Shown here: positions 21,972 through 33,383 of the stretch, piece after piece | Position numbering within the stretch: the first letter of the stretch is position 1 | Layout: the number at the start of each line of letters is the position of its first letter | NCBI GenBank assembly: GCA_026119855.1 | Contig: JAOWBW010000131.1 | Location: forward strand, 372,001 to 436,000 | Origin: Campanula takesimana | Taxonomy: Eukaryota; Streptophyta; Magnoliopsida; Asterales; Campanulaceae | Reading direction: 5' to 3' | DNA length: 64,000 nucleotides | Notes under the pieces: generated by a model | The model's database searches: none | What the model was told of the DNA's origin: nothing | Seen by the model: the letters and a program-made list of their open reading frames with translations, nothing else | Made by a program: the position numbers and the translations under genes

Positions 21972-24900
21972 CGCTAGGTTGAAATCATCAAATCAACCTA
22001 AGCAAAAGTTAGAGCACAAAAAAAAAAAATCCCCCTCAATCAAAGAAGATCAACATCATCATCCACCAACAAAGGACGAAGCTACGAAGCAACAATTCCA
22101 TCACGAAGAATGGAGAATCTACAAGAACTACGGTGACCTGAGCCTCTACACTGGAGGAACGTAGGCAACCTGCGGGTCCGGTCTCATGCAAGAAAGAAGA
22201 TATGTTTAGCCCTAGCGCGTTATGGTGATCGGCCTTCATCTCGAACTTGTCAAGACATCTTTGTACGATTCATTTGCCAATGAATTAATCACCAAAAAGA
22301 TTGAACAACTTTCTTAGATTTGGAATCATTTCGCGTTCCTTGTCGAGTCTAGGGACTTCTATTCTTTCTGCATACTCCCAATTTCTTGCAATCAAACTAG
22401 GGCTTTCCTTCTCTTCTCTCTTAATGACTTACTTGCCTTCATGAGTCATTCAAAAAACGGTCAAATACATGAAGTCAATACTAGGGACACTTCCCTAATC
22501 AAGTCAATGTCACTCACCTTTAGTGACAAGAGGTCTCCACCGCAAAATCACATGTCTTATCTCCTCAGCTAGAGTCAATGCACACTCCCTCATTAATCGA
22601 GTCAAAATGAAGACGCAAAAGAGATGCCCGCTAGATTGAAAACCCGAAAGGGCGGTCTAGGCAAAAAAACAGGGTGCGTTATAAAAAAAAATGAGAGAGT
22701 GAGAGAGAGAAGGGAAAGAGAAATGGAGATCTCCGGCCTCTAAAGAAGACAACTGCACGAGCTCTACATTGGATCTCCTCAGCAAGTCAATTCCCCACCG
22801 AGTCAACTTTGGGATTGCAAAAGGCTCGACAAGATATGGAACCATCAAAGGTTGTTTTGGGTTATTGGCATCATTCTCCAGCAGTGTGCATTTTTGGGTT
22901 CATGAAAAGAAGGCCCGTGGTAGCCAAGACCCATCCGAGAACGAGCCCATCATAAAAGGGCACGAGGTTGTACAAATAATCCCTAGCTAGTCAATTGGCT
23001 TGGGCAACAAATAGCAACAACATGTGTCTCAGTTTTCAAAGCTTCTTCAAGTATGTGCTTCTAAAGTACGCCGAAAGGCTCCCGAGAAATGGAGTAGCTC
23101 TTGCCATGTCCTCTCATGTTTGTTCCCTCTCACGAGGATGAGTCACTCTTTCTTTGCTCAACAAATGGTGACGCCCTAGGGGCTATGTGACTCAAGGACA
23201 AGGACTTCTTTTGCTTCACTTGACAATCAATACGCCCTAGAGGCTATGTTCGAGAAAGATGTGTGAGACTATCCTCAAAGTCTCCCAGAAGGGATGTCAA
23301 AAAGCCCTCTTGTCGCGTGTGCCCGTGCTCGTTCCCCCAATCAAGGATGGACCTTTCTCGCAATCAATGATGGCACTCTAAGGGCTACGGCCAAGTCTTA
23401 AAGGCTCCCTCGGCAAAGAGCAATTAACTCCCCAGCAGTATCCCCAGCCGAGTCATGTGCAACATTGGAAGCTTCCTCAATTCGGCACCGAAGGTCTCAA
23501 GGGGCTTCGCAATCTACAATCTTTTGGGCTACGGAATTACAGTAATCCGAGCAAAGGGCAATATTGGGGCTTCGCGACCGACAGTCTTTTGGGCAAAAAT
23601 ACTCGAGCAACGCAATTTGGGAGTAGTCTCCATGAAAGGGATCAAGCTTCAAAGGGTCTCTCAACACTTCAAGTCAAAGGCCTCTTGGTTTTAAATGAAG
23701 ACTCCGATGTTATGAATGAAGTTGATGATTTTTGTTAGAACTCACAGCGAGATTTTGAAGGAAGTCTTAGAGAAAAGGAAAAAGATTCAATATGCTAAAC
23801 TCTAATCAAAACAGGGTTATAGCGAGAAATGCCACGGCCAATCCCAATGTTTCTGCAATTCAGCACCCCCTTCTCCAAGATCAAAAGCACAAGGTGCAGC
23901 TCAGATAAAGTTGGGCCACAGCACTAGTTCCATCCGAAGATCCGTCATTAGTTCAACTCAAGAAGAGTCAAGCAAGCATACTCATTTGGGACTTTATCAC
24001 ACCAAGACCTTATCCTCTGCGACTTCGACGGCACCGCAAGACATTACCGCATCTTTTGACATAAGCCCTCAGCCATTTGGGTATCGACCACAATGAGGCC
24101 ATTCATCTCCCCAGTAAGAGCAAGAAGGAGATCTCTATCAAAAATTCTACCAAACGGTACATCCGCTCTCAATGCCGAACCGATCACAAGATAATTTGGG
24201 GCTTTACATCAAAGGTCTTCACACTCCACCGTCTTGAAGCTCGCAAACAAGAAGTCCATGATATTTGGGGCTTTGCAATCTCTCGAGGCTTGGTATCAAT
24301 AATCTACTCTTGGTATTTGCTCACGCCAACAACAAAAGGCGATTTATTTGAATGGGCCAAGAACTGATTTATCTTGGGGCTATGCAAGCCACTCAAAGTT
24401 TGGCATCAAAGGCATTCTAGGAGCTTTACAATCAGCAACCCCTTATCTCGGCATCAAATGCCTTTTGGAGCCCCATAATCGACAAATCTCTTGGGGCTAG
24501 ACATCAATTTCGTTGGACACCACAGCAACAACGACGGAATTCAACAAGGCAATCCGGACTTCGATTGAACACGACTTGATCTTGGTTTGGCTTCACAAGC
24601 ACACAATGGTTAAAATGGTTCACCCACGAACTAAAAAAAATAAAAAATATCCTTCTATGTGCAAAAGTATGTGCTTTACTTTGCCTTGCTCCATAGCTTC
24701 TTCCCCAGAGCTCTCCATCATCCTTGAACTACGCTGGTCTGATTCCTTTCAAGGGATACGTAGGCAGCCTTTGGCACGACCAACCCATCATCCAGAGTAC
24801 CATCTCGCCAACCCATCATCAAGAGCGTTCTCTCATCAACATCCAAAGAATGGACATTCTCCATCAAAGCATCCTCCGCGGACATCAGAAATCCATCTCC

Positions 24901-25225
24901 ACTCAAGCGGCAATGGTAAGTGAAGGTATGAATACATCCAATGCTTTCCTCAAAATCACACCGCACACAAGATCACTCTCTACATTCTTACTTCTCTCTC
25001 ATTGCAAGGGTGTTCCAAAATCCCATCACACCACGAGCACAATTTCTCTCTCTTCATTTCACACTTCATGTATCTTCTTGCAAGAACACATATACCTGTC
25101 AAGCACACACAAAACAGGTACCACCACGAAGTTAAAAGCATCCGCTACTCAAGGCACTTCATCCCCACCAGAAAGTGGTCAACCGTGCCCACACCCCACA
25201 AAGTCAACAACATAAGCAGATGCGG
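21540..25225 (+). mobile_element. Element D non-coding interior, 3' half
   Basis: About 3.7 kb with no domain I recognise. Poly-A runs occur near 21640, 21942 and 22018. From about 23160 to 24500 short phrases such as TTTGGGGCTTT and CCCTAGGGGCTATG recur every few tens of bases (for example 23172, 23230, 24197, 24266, 24375), like a decayed tandem array. Short open frames here are on both strands and unsupported. Confidence 0.6.
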
Positions 25226-25405
25226 CTCCAAGTCGGCAACTCGGTCCATATCGAGACAAGCTCCCATGAGCTCCAAGTCGGCAACTCGGTCCATATCGAG
25301 ACAAGCTCCCATGAGCTCCAAGTCGGCAACTTGGTCCATATCGAGACAAGCTCCCATGAGCCCCAACTAAACAACTCGGTCCATATCGAGACAAGCTTCC
25401 ATGAG
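25226..25405 (+). repeat. Four tandem copies of a 45-bp unit in element D
   Basis: Units start at 25226, 25271, 25316 and 25361. Each carries CTCGGTCCATATCGAGACAA (the third has CTTGG) and ends CATGAG. The first three are nearly identical and the fourth is diverged at its start. Because 45 is a multiple of three and the unit lacks stops in most frames, it gives open frames on both strands. That is not evidence of coding. Confidence 0.9.
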
Positions 25406-25582
25406 CTCCAATACAACACTCCAGCAAAAGTCGCTCATGCAGGGAGCGCACCTCTATCTATCGCAATTTCAAATTCCTACTTTTATCGAGTCTTTGTTTT
25501 CTTTTCTTCCTTTTTTCTTTGTCGATGTCCTCGGCGGGTGTTTTTACATTCGTCGACGCATTTTGATTTGCAATCCACGTCG

Positions 25583-25593
25583 CCGAGGGGCTC
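25583..25593 (+). other. Polypurine tract of element D
   Basis: CCGAGGGGCTC directly before the 3' LTR. The same GAGGGGCTC precedes the element B 3' LTR. Confidence 0.75.
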
Positions 25594-26802
25594 TGTAGAC
25601 ACCCCGCCTTGGACCTCTCATGTCCCGATTGCATACACATTCTCTATCTTCCTCTCTTCTGTTATGTTTTTGTTATTTTCCGTTAAGTTCTTGACTTACT
25701 CCGTTAGTCTTGGATTTGACTAAGTGACAAAGTCAACCTTGAGTCTTTGTTTACTTTGTTTTTGTTGACTTTCGTGGTGTTCGTTAAGTTTCTAACTGAT
25801 CTCGTTAGTTTTGGGACTTAACTGTATAACGGGGTTAACTTTTGGGCTAAAATATGGATTTCCTGAAGCTGGGACGAGCGCGCCTTTGGCCTTCTTTGTG
25901 GGACGAGCGCGCCTCCCATAGGGGGTGGGACGTGCGCGCTTCCCACCTCCAGGATCCCAGATTTTGCCAAATTTCCCTCCTCTTCTGATTTGTAACCCCC
26001 AAAGCCATTATGTCTTGGCTTGATCCGAGGAAGGGCCATCTTTGTGACCACAAACACTTCCCTAATACCTATAAATACCTCTTCATTCCACCATGGAAAA
26101 GGAGGAGGAATTCTTGAATCAAAAACACTTTAAAACACATAAAATCCATTTTCAAAGGGTGGTCACTATAGACAATTTGGTTCTTCCCCATTCAAGCACA
26201 AGGTACAACTCTCACTTTCTCCTTCTAAACTCTTTTAATTCTCTTTGTCAAAACTCTTTACTTGTTTTCTTCATCTCTCACTTCTCTAATGAGTATGCAA
26301 TCTCCATAAAAAGGGATACAACCAAAAGGCCACTTCACTATTGAAGTTTGGCCAAGGTTACATCCCAACATTCCAATCTCTATTTCAATCATTGATCATT
26401 TCTTAATGTAATGATTTAGCTATAATTCAACATGTAATTCTTAGCATAAATCAATAAATAAAACAATTCTCTTTTTATTTCCCTTTTCTTTCCCTTGTAA
26501 TCGTTAGCACATTTTCATATTAATAAATAGAAGGACTTTTTAGCATTAGAACACCAATTGTAGCAAGACCCGCGTAAGCGGGGCGGAGTGTGTGTTTAAG
26601 TACTTCCCACTCCGTCACCTAACCCCGAACCCTTCTCTTCCCGAATCTTTGGTTTCGTAACATTAAAAAATAGGCTATTTTTAGGTTTTTCTTATGTTCC
26701 TTTAAAAACATAGGTGGCGACTCTACAAAATAAAATCAATTAGACATCCTAGGATCCTTCCACCGCTCTAGCCAAGCCGTGGGCTCTCCCGGGGTATCTA
26801 CA
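25594..26802 (+). mobile_element. 3' LTR of element D (1209 bp)
   Basis: TGTAGACACC...GGTATCTACA, followed by the target duplication ACGTG at 26803-26807. It differs from the 5' LTR by scattered substitutions and a few small indels seen by eye, for example near 25672 and 25918. Confidence 0.92.
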
Positions 26803-26807
26803 ACGTG

Positions 26808-26902
26808 CTAGATCGGAAATGCGTGATCCAAAAGCTCATCAAGAATTGCAGAAGGATCTAGTCAAGCACATATGGACAAAGTTCAGAATGTTTCGCGATT
26901 AA
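26808..26902 (+). pseudogene. PIF/Harbinger transposase fragment, part 2 (C-terminus and stop)
   Basis: Continues the Harbinger frame after element D: RSEMRDPKAHQELQKDLVKH, then a short hydrophobic and basic tail and TAA at 26900-26902. The join with 18457 is in phase once one copy of ACGTG is removed. The 3' untranslated region is cut by Helitron 2 thirty bases later. Confidence 0.85.
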
Positions 26903-27706
26903 GATTTTTTTTTTAAGTCTTTTAATGTGTGACTAGTAATTTAGCCGTGCTCCGCACGGTAATGGATTGAGAGCACATAAAGGAATGGGATGACAAAGAT
27001 TAGTAAACTACTTTTCTTATATATTGAGTTCAAAAAGAAAATGAGATACACCTAACAAATGACAATTTTACACATGTCTTTAAGAAGTTATCTATTTGAA
27101 TTTCAGTATAAAAAATTGGGGTTGACTTGCAAGCCAATAACGTTGAAGTATGAGGAGAGTGAACAATAAAAAATCTTTTTGATAAAGTTTAAGCCATTTC
27201 TAAAAAATAATGAGACCATTCATTTATGTGTAGAGATTAGTTAATATACCATATTTGGTTTATTTTTAGATGTAAACTTTAGTGGTTCATTCGTTGAAGA
27301 TATTGTTATACATTCGATGTAAATTTCATGATCTTTAACATGTTCTCAACCTTTGAAATTCTATGGCCTATAATTTTAACTAAAGTGGTAATTGCTTAAG
27401 TCATAATAGTTTGATTTTGTTAATTTAGTGTTATGGATTATCAATATTACTATTGGAAACCTTCAAAATTTAATAATATATTAACATTAAATATTAATGA
27501 ATAAATGATTGCTCACAATAAATTTAGTATCAACTTTTGCCCTTTCAATTTTCTATTCTAGATTATATATATGAGCATTGCATCTATAGAAGATGACTAT
27601 AACTAGAATTAGTCTTTTATAGTATTTTAAAATAATAAATTAAAGATAATAGTATCCTATATAGTTACTAAAAAATTAGCTAATACTAAAAAAAAATGTC
27701 CCAAAA

Positions 27707-27811
27707 GGAGTGGCTCAATGGTAAAGCCAAGTCTCACCCTCGGTGAGCGCTAGGGTTCGATCCCTCTCCTCTCCTCCTTATGGCGTAGACATTGTCAAAA
27801 AAAAAAAAAAA
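27707..27811 (+). mobile_element. tRNA-derived SINE-like segment inside Helitron 2
   Basis: An A-box-like TGGCTCAATGG (27711-27721) and a B-box-like GGTTCGATCCC (27754-27764) are spaced as in tRNA genes, followed by a short body and a poly-A tail. There is no full cloverleaf or anticodon arm, so it is not a tRNA gene. The boxes would form an internal Pol III promoter. Target duplications are unclear because both flanks are A-rich. Confidence 0.6.
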
Positions 27812-28268
27812 TGAGAAAAATAAATAGTCTCTTAGTTGTAGGGGCAATGCTGATATCGCTTCATGAGACGTAAGATTTGGTTAATTAATATTATAAATAA
27901 TAACAGTTAATATATATAATAACTATTATAATTAACTAATAATATTATTAATAAAAGTATTATAATTAACTAATAATATTATTAATAAAAGTTAACTTAT
28001 ATAGTAACTATTATGGTTAACTAATACTATTAATAGTAATAGTTAACTTATATAGTAATTATTATGATGGTTAACTAATACTATTAATAGTAATAGTTAA
28101 CCTATATAATAATTAATATTTTTAACTAATATTATTAGCTAATAAAAAGAATATCAAAAGTCACTTAAAGTTTAAGGTGGTGATGACATGGCTTCACCAA
28201 AAGCAACCTTTAGCAAAAAATGTCCATGTGGCGAATCCACATCCCTCCGCCTCAGCTTTTAATATATA

Positions 28269-28550
28269 CTCCATCCGTCTCAGCTCACTTGACACTTATT
28301 TCGATTTTGGTCCGTCCCAGCTCACTTGACACTTCCCAAAATAACTTACTTTTTATAATTTTATAATCACTCAACCCCACCACTCATTCTCTTTCTTCAT
28401 TTTCCATCACTCAATTTATTCAACCAACACTACTATTTACCCCACTCATTCTCTCTCTTCATTTTCTACCACACATTTTCCTTTTTTTATTCTTTTTCCT
28501 TAGTTATTGTGCCCACCTCTTGAGTGTCAAGTGAGGTAGGACGGAGGGAG
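28269..28550. mobile_element. Stowaway-like MITE in the 5' end of Helitron 2 (282 bp)
   Basis: CTCCATCCGTCTCAG...ACGGAGGGAG inverted ends with TA on both sides (28267-28268, 28551-28552). It splits the Helitron terminus six bases from its 5' end. The same family appears, truncated, at 31184. Confidence 0.88.
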
Positions 28551-28890
28551 TATAGATTTAAGAGTTTTATTATATTGTGAGTCGAGTCTATTGTGTCGTA
28601 TGCTTATTTGTCATTTCTCGTATTTGTGTCGCAAGCTAAGATTAATGTAACTTTTCTTTGTTTTAATAATAATTATCGTTATTTCTCGTATTTATTTAAT
28701 TGCAATTACAAAAAAATAATTAAGTGTGAAGTTTTTTTAATTATAAATAATAATAATAACTATTATTATTATTTTACTAATCATAAAAATAAATAAAATA
28801 AAAGTAGTGGGGTATAAGATGATGAGTTGGAAGGTAGTTGAATTTAATTAAACCAAACCATTGTAAAGTGTTAAAAGTGAAAGGAGAAAA

Positions 28891-29036
28891 TTTTGGGGGA
28901 AACTAGTTTCTCCATAAATTATAAAAAGTCCTGTTTTTATAGGGGTTAACGTTTAGGGTTTAGGCCTTTTAGGATTTAAGAAGGGTTAAAAAACAAGACT
29001 TTTTATAACTTATGGAGAAACTAGTTTCCCCCAAAA
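28891..29036. mobile_element. Foldback MITE with ~50-bp inverted repeats (146 bp)
   Basis: TTTTGGGGGAAACTAGTTTC at the left end matches the reverse complement of the right end. The arms continue through TCCATAA(A/G)TTATAAAAAGTC. The centre is only about 45 bases. No clear target duplication is visible, so the superfamily is unknown. Confidence 0.8.
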
Positions 29037-29292
29037 CCAACTCAAGTGAAAGGGTACGTAGTTGAATTATTAGGTGGAAGTGAGAGAAGATAATGTGAAG
29101 TATTAAAGTGGTAGTTGAATGGGTTATGGTAGATGAAACAATTATTGTAGATAGCCTAAGGCCGAAATACCTCACTGTCGAGTGGTGGAACCTCAAGCAC
29201 CCCAAATCAGTCAACCCCTGATTATTAAACACGCTTTAAACATATGATAATCAGGGATCATTTTTAGTATATATTGTTGCCCGGTATATATA

Positions 29293-29469
29293 CTCCATCC
29301 GTCCCAAAATGATTTTCTCATTTGAAATTTCTCATTGTCCCAAAAAATTCTTTATATTTCTACATTTTAGGCTTAAACAAAGCATGGCTAGTGAAGCAAG
29401 TGTTCATATCCTTAAAAAGTTTGAATAGTCAAACGCGAAGATCATTTTGGGATTTTGGGACGGAAGGAG
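29293..29469. mobile_element. Stowaway-like MITE (177 bp)
   Basis: CTCCATCCGTCCC...GGGACGGAAGGAG ends, TA on each side. The same family as the inner element at 46745-46923 and the one at 50925-51103; all share the subterminal AATGAT(C/T)(T/C)TC. Confidence 0.85.
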
Positions 29470-29748
29470 TATACTATTAATCAATTTTGACCTACTTTTT
29501 CATTCTATTAAATAGTGTCTTAGAGGGAAGATATTGAGGAAAAACTGATTATACATGTACAAGGACTGCCCTATCATTCAAGCATCCTTTATTTGAGATA
29601 TAACATTAATATTTTGTCAACGGTAGTTTTAAGCATTAACAATTTAAGTGAGACATTTTTTCTGAGGATTTTGTTAGGTAATTCTGTCTTCCTCATATCT
29701 TAATTCTTATACCTTTGTACTTTTTTACAATTTAGATTAATTATAATA

Positions 29749-30004
29749 CTCCCTCCATCCCATTTTAAAATTTTAAAATTTCTATTTTGGTTGTCCCATT
29801 TTAAACTTCAAAACCCAAAAAATAAAGTTTTTTATATTTCTTTATTTGTGGGCCCTACATGTCATACTCACAACAATTACCCACTAACTATTCTCTACCC
29901 CCACTTTCTCTCTCCTACCAAACCATCTACACTCACAACACATCACATTTTTCTTAATTCTTAAACCCAATTTTTTTTTGAAGTTTAAATTTGGACGGAG
30001 GGAG
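29749..30004. mobile_element. Stowaway-like MITE (256 bp)
   Basis: CTCCCTCCATCCCATTTTAA...TTGGACGGAGGGAG with TA flanks. Related to the element at 53484-53734. Confidence 0.85.
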
Positions 30005-30096
30005 TATATCTTTTCATATATAATACTAGTATAAAAAACCAATCACATTTTTGAGCTCATGCTTACTCATTTCTATCGATGAATTTAAGAATTGCT

Positions 30097-30378
30097 CTCT
30101 CCCTCCCAAAACGCATTCCACTAATTTCCTTTTAAATTTTTTAAGTGTCCCATTAGCATGTCCCCTTTCCCAAAAATTTTAAATTTTATTATTTTTCTAT
30201 TGTCCATACCCCACTTATCATTCTGACATACTTAATTTTGGGCTCCACTTATAAATCTCACTCAACTTATCATACTCACAACCTATTTTCCACTCACAAT
30301 ATTTTTGAATATATAGACTTCTTTCTTAATTCTCGTGTATGTTCAAAATGGTGCAAGGTGTTTTGGGGCGGAGAAAGT
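30097..30378. mobile_element. Decayed Stowaway-like MITE
   Basis: CTCTCCCTCCCAAAACGCATTCC on the left and GTTTTGGGGCGGAGAAAG on the right form imperfect inverted ends. Boundaries are approximate. Confidence 0.55.
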
Positions 30379-30470
30379 ACTAGTTTTACGGTTAAAATAA
30401 TACTATGGGCACAAAAAAAAATACAAAATCATGCTCACAAAATCTTAAGTGTAATGATTATATTATATTA

Positions 30471-30703
30471 CTCCCTCCGTCCCAATTTAAATTTCTTAGT
30501 TTGACTTTACACGGAGATTAAGAAAAGTAAATGTTGTGAGTATGAAAAGTAAAGCGGGAGAGAGAAAGTGGGTAGGGAGTTTTTGTTGTGAGAATGATAA
30601 GTGGGTCTCACTTTCCATTTTAGGTAATAAAGCAAAAAGTAAAAACCTTAAATTTGGACAAACTAAAAAGGAAAATAAGAACTTTAAAGCGGGACATAGG
30701 GAG
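30471..30703. mobile_element. Stowaway-like MITE (233 bp)
   Basis: CTCCCTCCGTCCCAATTTAA...AAAGCGGGACATAGGGAG with TA on both sides. Confidence 0.85.
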
Positions 30704-33053
30704 TATTAATTAGAGTCTGGCGAATCCATTATCGATATAACTAATAAAATATCGTTACCTTATTTTATAACCAATATTTTGTGACTTTATTTTATACTCT
30801 AACTCGTATGGTTAACATATCCACGCACTTGTCCTATTTTTAAGGGTTTGTGAGAATTAATGGGTAAACAATTTTCTCAATGTGGTGAGGACCACCTTAA
30901 TATTTGTGTTGTTTCCACTTTTATTCTTTACAACGTCAAATGCGCTTTATCTACATTGTTACGCGGTTTCCTTGTTTTCCACAAATTCCATCTTCTCTTT
31001 TGGAGGAGTTTCCAATTCCATCTTCCTTGGAGTTGTTTTCAAAATTTTACTCGAATTCCATCTTCCTGCCAGAAACTTCACTATTTTTTTTTACTATACT
31101 CCTATCTTTCTCGGAGAAGTTTCAAATCTAAATCTTGACTCGGTATTTTTAAAGACATTTGTAAATTAGTTTTTTTTTCGTATACTCCCTCCGTCCCAAC
31201 TTGACACTGATTTCCATTTTTGGCTGTCTCAGCTCACTTGACACTTCCCAAAAAATAGCATACTATTTTTTATAATTTTATATTCTCTCTACCCCACCAC
31301 TCATTCTCTATCTTCATTTTCCACCACACAATTTAGTCAACCAACACTACTATTTTGTTACAATCTGATGAAAAAATAGACGAAATCTTATTTTGTAACG
31401 AAAGTTTATGGAATGTTTAACGACTTTTTTTTTTTTTGGTTAAAATCTGTAATATATCTCATAGCTTAACAAATTCACGTTTTTCACTATTTTACCCATC
31501 GATGTTAATAGAAAGGGTTAAAATAATAAATAATTTTTTTAAAGATTTATAAATTTATATCCACAAATAAAAACAAAAAAAATTGATTGTCTCCAAATTA
31601 AGATAGTTGTAAATATAGAATATTTCTTGGTAAAAGGGTAAATAATAAGCATTCAATAATTTAGGATGTAAACTACTTGAATTTATTTTTTTGTATTAAT
31701 AATAAATAAACTGCCTTTACGCTACATCAAATCAAATTTCCTACTACTCCAAAAAAAATCAAATTGCCTACAAATAGGCTAGCACACATGTCGAGAAAAG
31801 TACATTTTTCGTCTCTCAACTTATCTATTTTTTACTTTTTGGTCACCAAACCATTTTTTTTACTTAAGAATCCTCAAACTACGTTTTTTTTTTACTTAAG
31901 AGTCCTTCCGTCTATTGGCCATCCATATTGCCGTTAAGTATTGCTGGTGTGGCATGCTGACTCACCATTTTGCTTATTTGGCAATATGATTACATAGTTG
32001 ACAGTACAACCTTTTCTCCTGGTGTATGTGAGGGTGACGAACTCCTTTTTGTTCGGTCATAGGTCCAAAGAACGAGAGTCTTATAGAATAAAAGAGTTGG
32101 GCTGGCCAGAATCTATCAAAGAAGCCTTCTTCCTTCCACTTCACCTCTCACATTCGGGCCCCCACCTTGTGCATCCGGCATATAGGCCTCTTTGCTGAGA
32201 ATAGTGTGAAATTGATGTGGCTGAGAAGTAAGCAAGCTACCTTCATTCAAGAGATTTTTGGTTGCGTCAATAACATGCTTGCTTTGGGTCGGGAATCTTT
32301 GCTCTTCTCTTTTTTCCGCTGCCTGCCTTCTTCTTCGTGTCCGTATCGCAAAGCTGGTCGACGCCAGCTGTAATATTAAGAATCTCTTCCCCAACTTGAA
32401 CACATCTTCTTCTTGGATGATTATGTGGACTTACAAGGGTCAAAATGTTAAAAATCAAAATGCAGACCAACAAAATACATCTCATAACAATAAAAGGCTC
32501 TAAAAGAAAAAATCCTACCTCTCCTTAATCACTACCTTGACATCATCGCCACCACCTTCATTGGAACAGCCACCAAACCCACCACCATCGTCACCATTAT
32601 CACAGCCACCGCCTCTAACACACCGCCGCCATCATCATCACCATTACCACAACCAAATTAACAGCACAACTATCTCATAGCAAAACAGTGGGCACTCACA
32701 AAAACCCAATAAAACCAGTTTTGGAGGAATTTTTATTTTGATTTGAGTTCTGTCATTTTTCTTTGCATCTTTATTCATAGATTATGAACCCATCGACTAA
32801 ATAGAGTTGAGAACAAAAAGGTAAATTCAAGACCTAACAGATTCGAAATCCCCAATTTAACAACAAATTTATTTTTCTTGGGTACATTCCAAAAAGATTG
32901 ACTTCAAAATATGCTTCATTTTCTGGATGGTGCTGCAATACAAAGTATGGAAGTGAGGGCGGCTGCCAATGGCGAAAGAGATGAACGAAGGTAAAAGGGG
33001 GAGGAGAGAAGACAGAGAATCAATAATTAGATCTAATTTCAAAATTAGATCTC

Positions 33054-33092
<39 letters not shown>

Positions 33093-33383
33093 GACTGAGA
33101 AACGATGGCAGACGAATCTGGAGAAGCAAGAGCAAGCGGAACAGGACTTAGAAACTAGGGCGGAGGTGGAGCGGCGCGGTGTGGGCGACCAACGCTGGTG
33201 GGTGGGCAGGGGAATGGATGGAAGGCTTGGGTTTGAGGTGACGAGAATGGAACGGAGAGGAAGGGTGGGAGGGTTCTACTTCCACATTAGCTAACATTTT
33301 CAAGGTGCTATGCCACATCTTCAAAATGCTGACATCATTGCACCACATCAGCAATATTTAACGCCAATATGGATGGTCAATAG

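Larger units (their letters stand above)
18458..26802 (+). mobile_element. Element D: complete gag-only LTR retrotransposon (8345 bp)
   Basis: Both LTRs are present (18458-19668 and 25594-26802), with a primer site, a polypurine tract and a perfect 5-bp target duplication ACGTG (18453-18457 and 26803-26807). Its 5.9-kb interior holds one clear gene, gag (20901-21539), and no protease, reverse transcriptase, RNase H or integrase. This is the layout of the non-autonomous TR-GAG type described in plants. The LTRs differ by a modest number of bases by eye, which suggests a fairly recent insertion. Removing the element restores the Harbinger frame exactly. Confidence 0.93.
26933..28556 (-). mobile_element. 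Helitron 2, non-autonomous (1624 bp including a nested MITE)
   Basis: On the minus strand the 5' end is TCTATA at 28556. The sequence TATTAAAAGCTGAGG continues on the far side of a MITE inserted at 28269-28550. The 3' end has the hairpin CCGTGCGGAGCACGG, eight bases, then CTAG at 26933. The flanking bases are A and T. The interior is very AT-rich and holds a tRNA-derived SINE-like segment (27707-27811) and repeated TTAACTAATA(A/C)TATT blocks (27890-28140). No Rep/helicase is present. Confidence 0.85.
28557..31792. other. AT-rich intergenic DNA with several MITEs
   Basis: No gene seen. The left part (to about 28890) may be Harbinger 3' flank; I could not find its terminal repeat. Several MITEs are listed separately. 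A truncated MITE start (CTCCCTCCGTCCC) lies at 31184 without a matching right end. The rest is simple AT-rich sequence with T and A runs. Short open frames near 30240-30500 and 30860-31170 have no recognisable content. Confidence 0.6.

Noticed and set aside
21697..22164. 155-codon lysine-rich frame in element D as a second gene
   Set aside because: It runs through a poly-A tract, and the element C copy does not preserve it.
25145..25723. Long open frames on both strands near the 45-bp repeats
   Set aside because: They follow from a repeat unit whose length is a multiple of three without stops.
27707..27811. tRNA gene
   Set aside because: Only A- and B-box-like blocks are present; no acceptor stem, anticodon arm or cloverleaf could be drawn. 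SINE head is the better reading.
30860..31169. Three overlapping Phe/Leu-rich frames
   Set aside because: T-rich sequence gives hydrophobic open frames in all phases; no motif.
32116..32403. 95-codon minus-strand frame in long-TIR element 1 as a gene
   Set aside because: No domain recognised and an overlapping plus-strand frame is equally open; kept only as possible captured DNA.
32869..33135. Leu/Ser-rich frame over the (GA)n run
   Set aside because: Low-complexity translation of a microsatellite.
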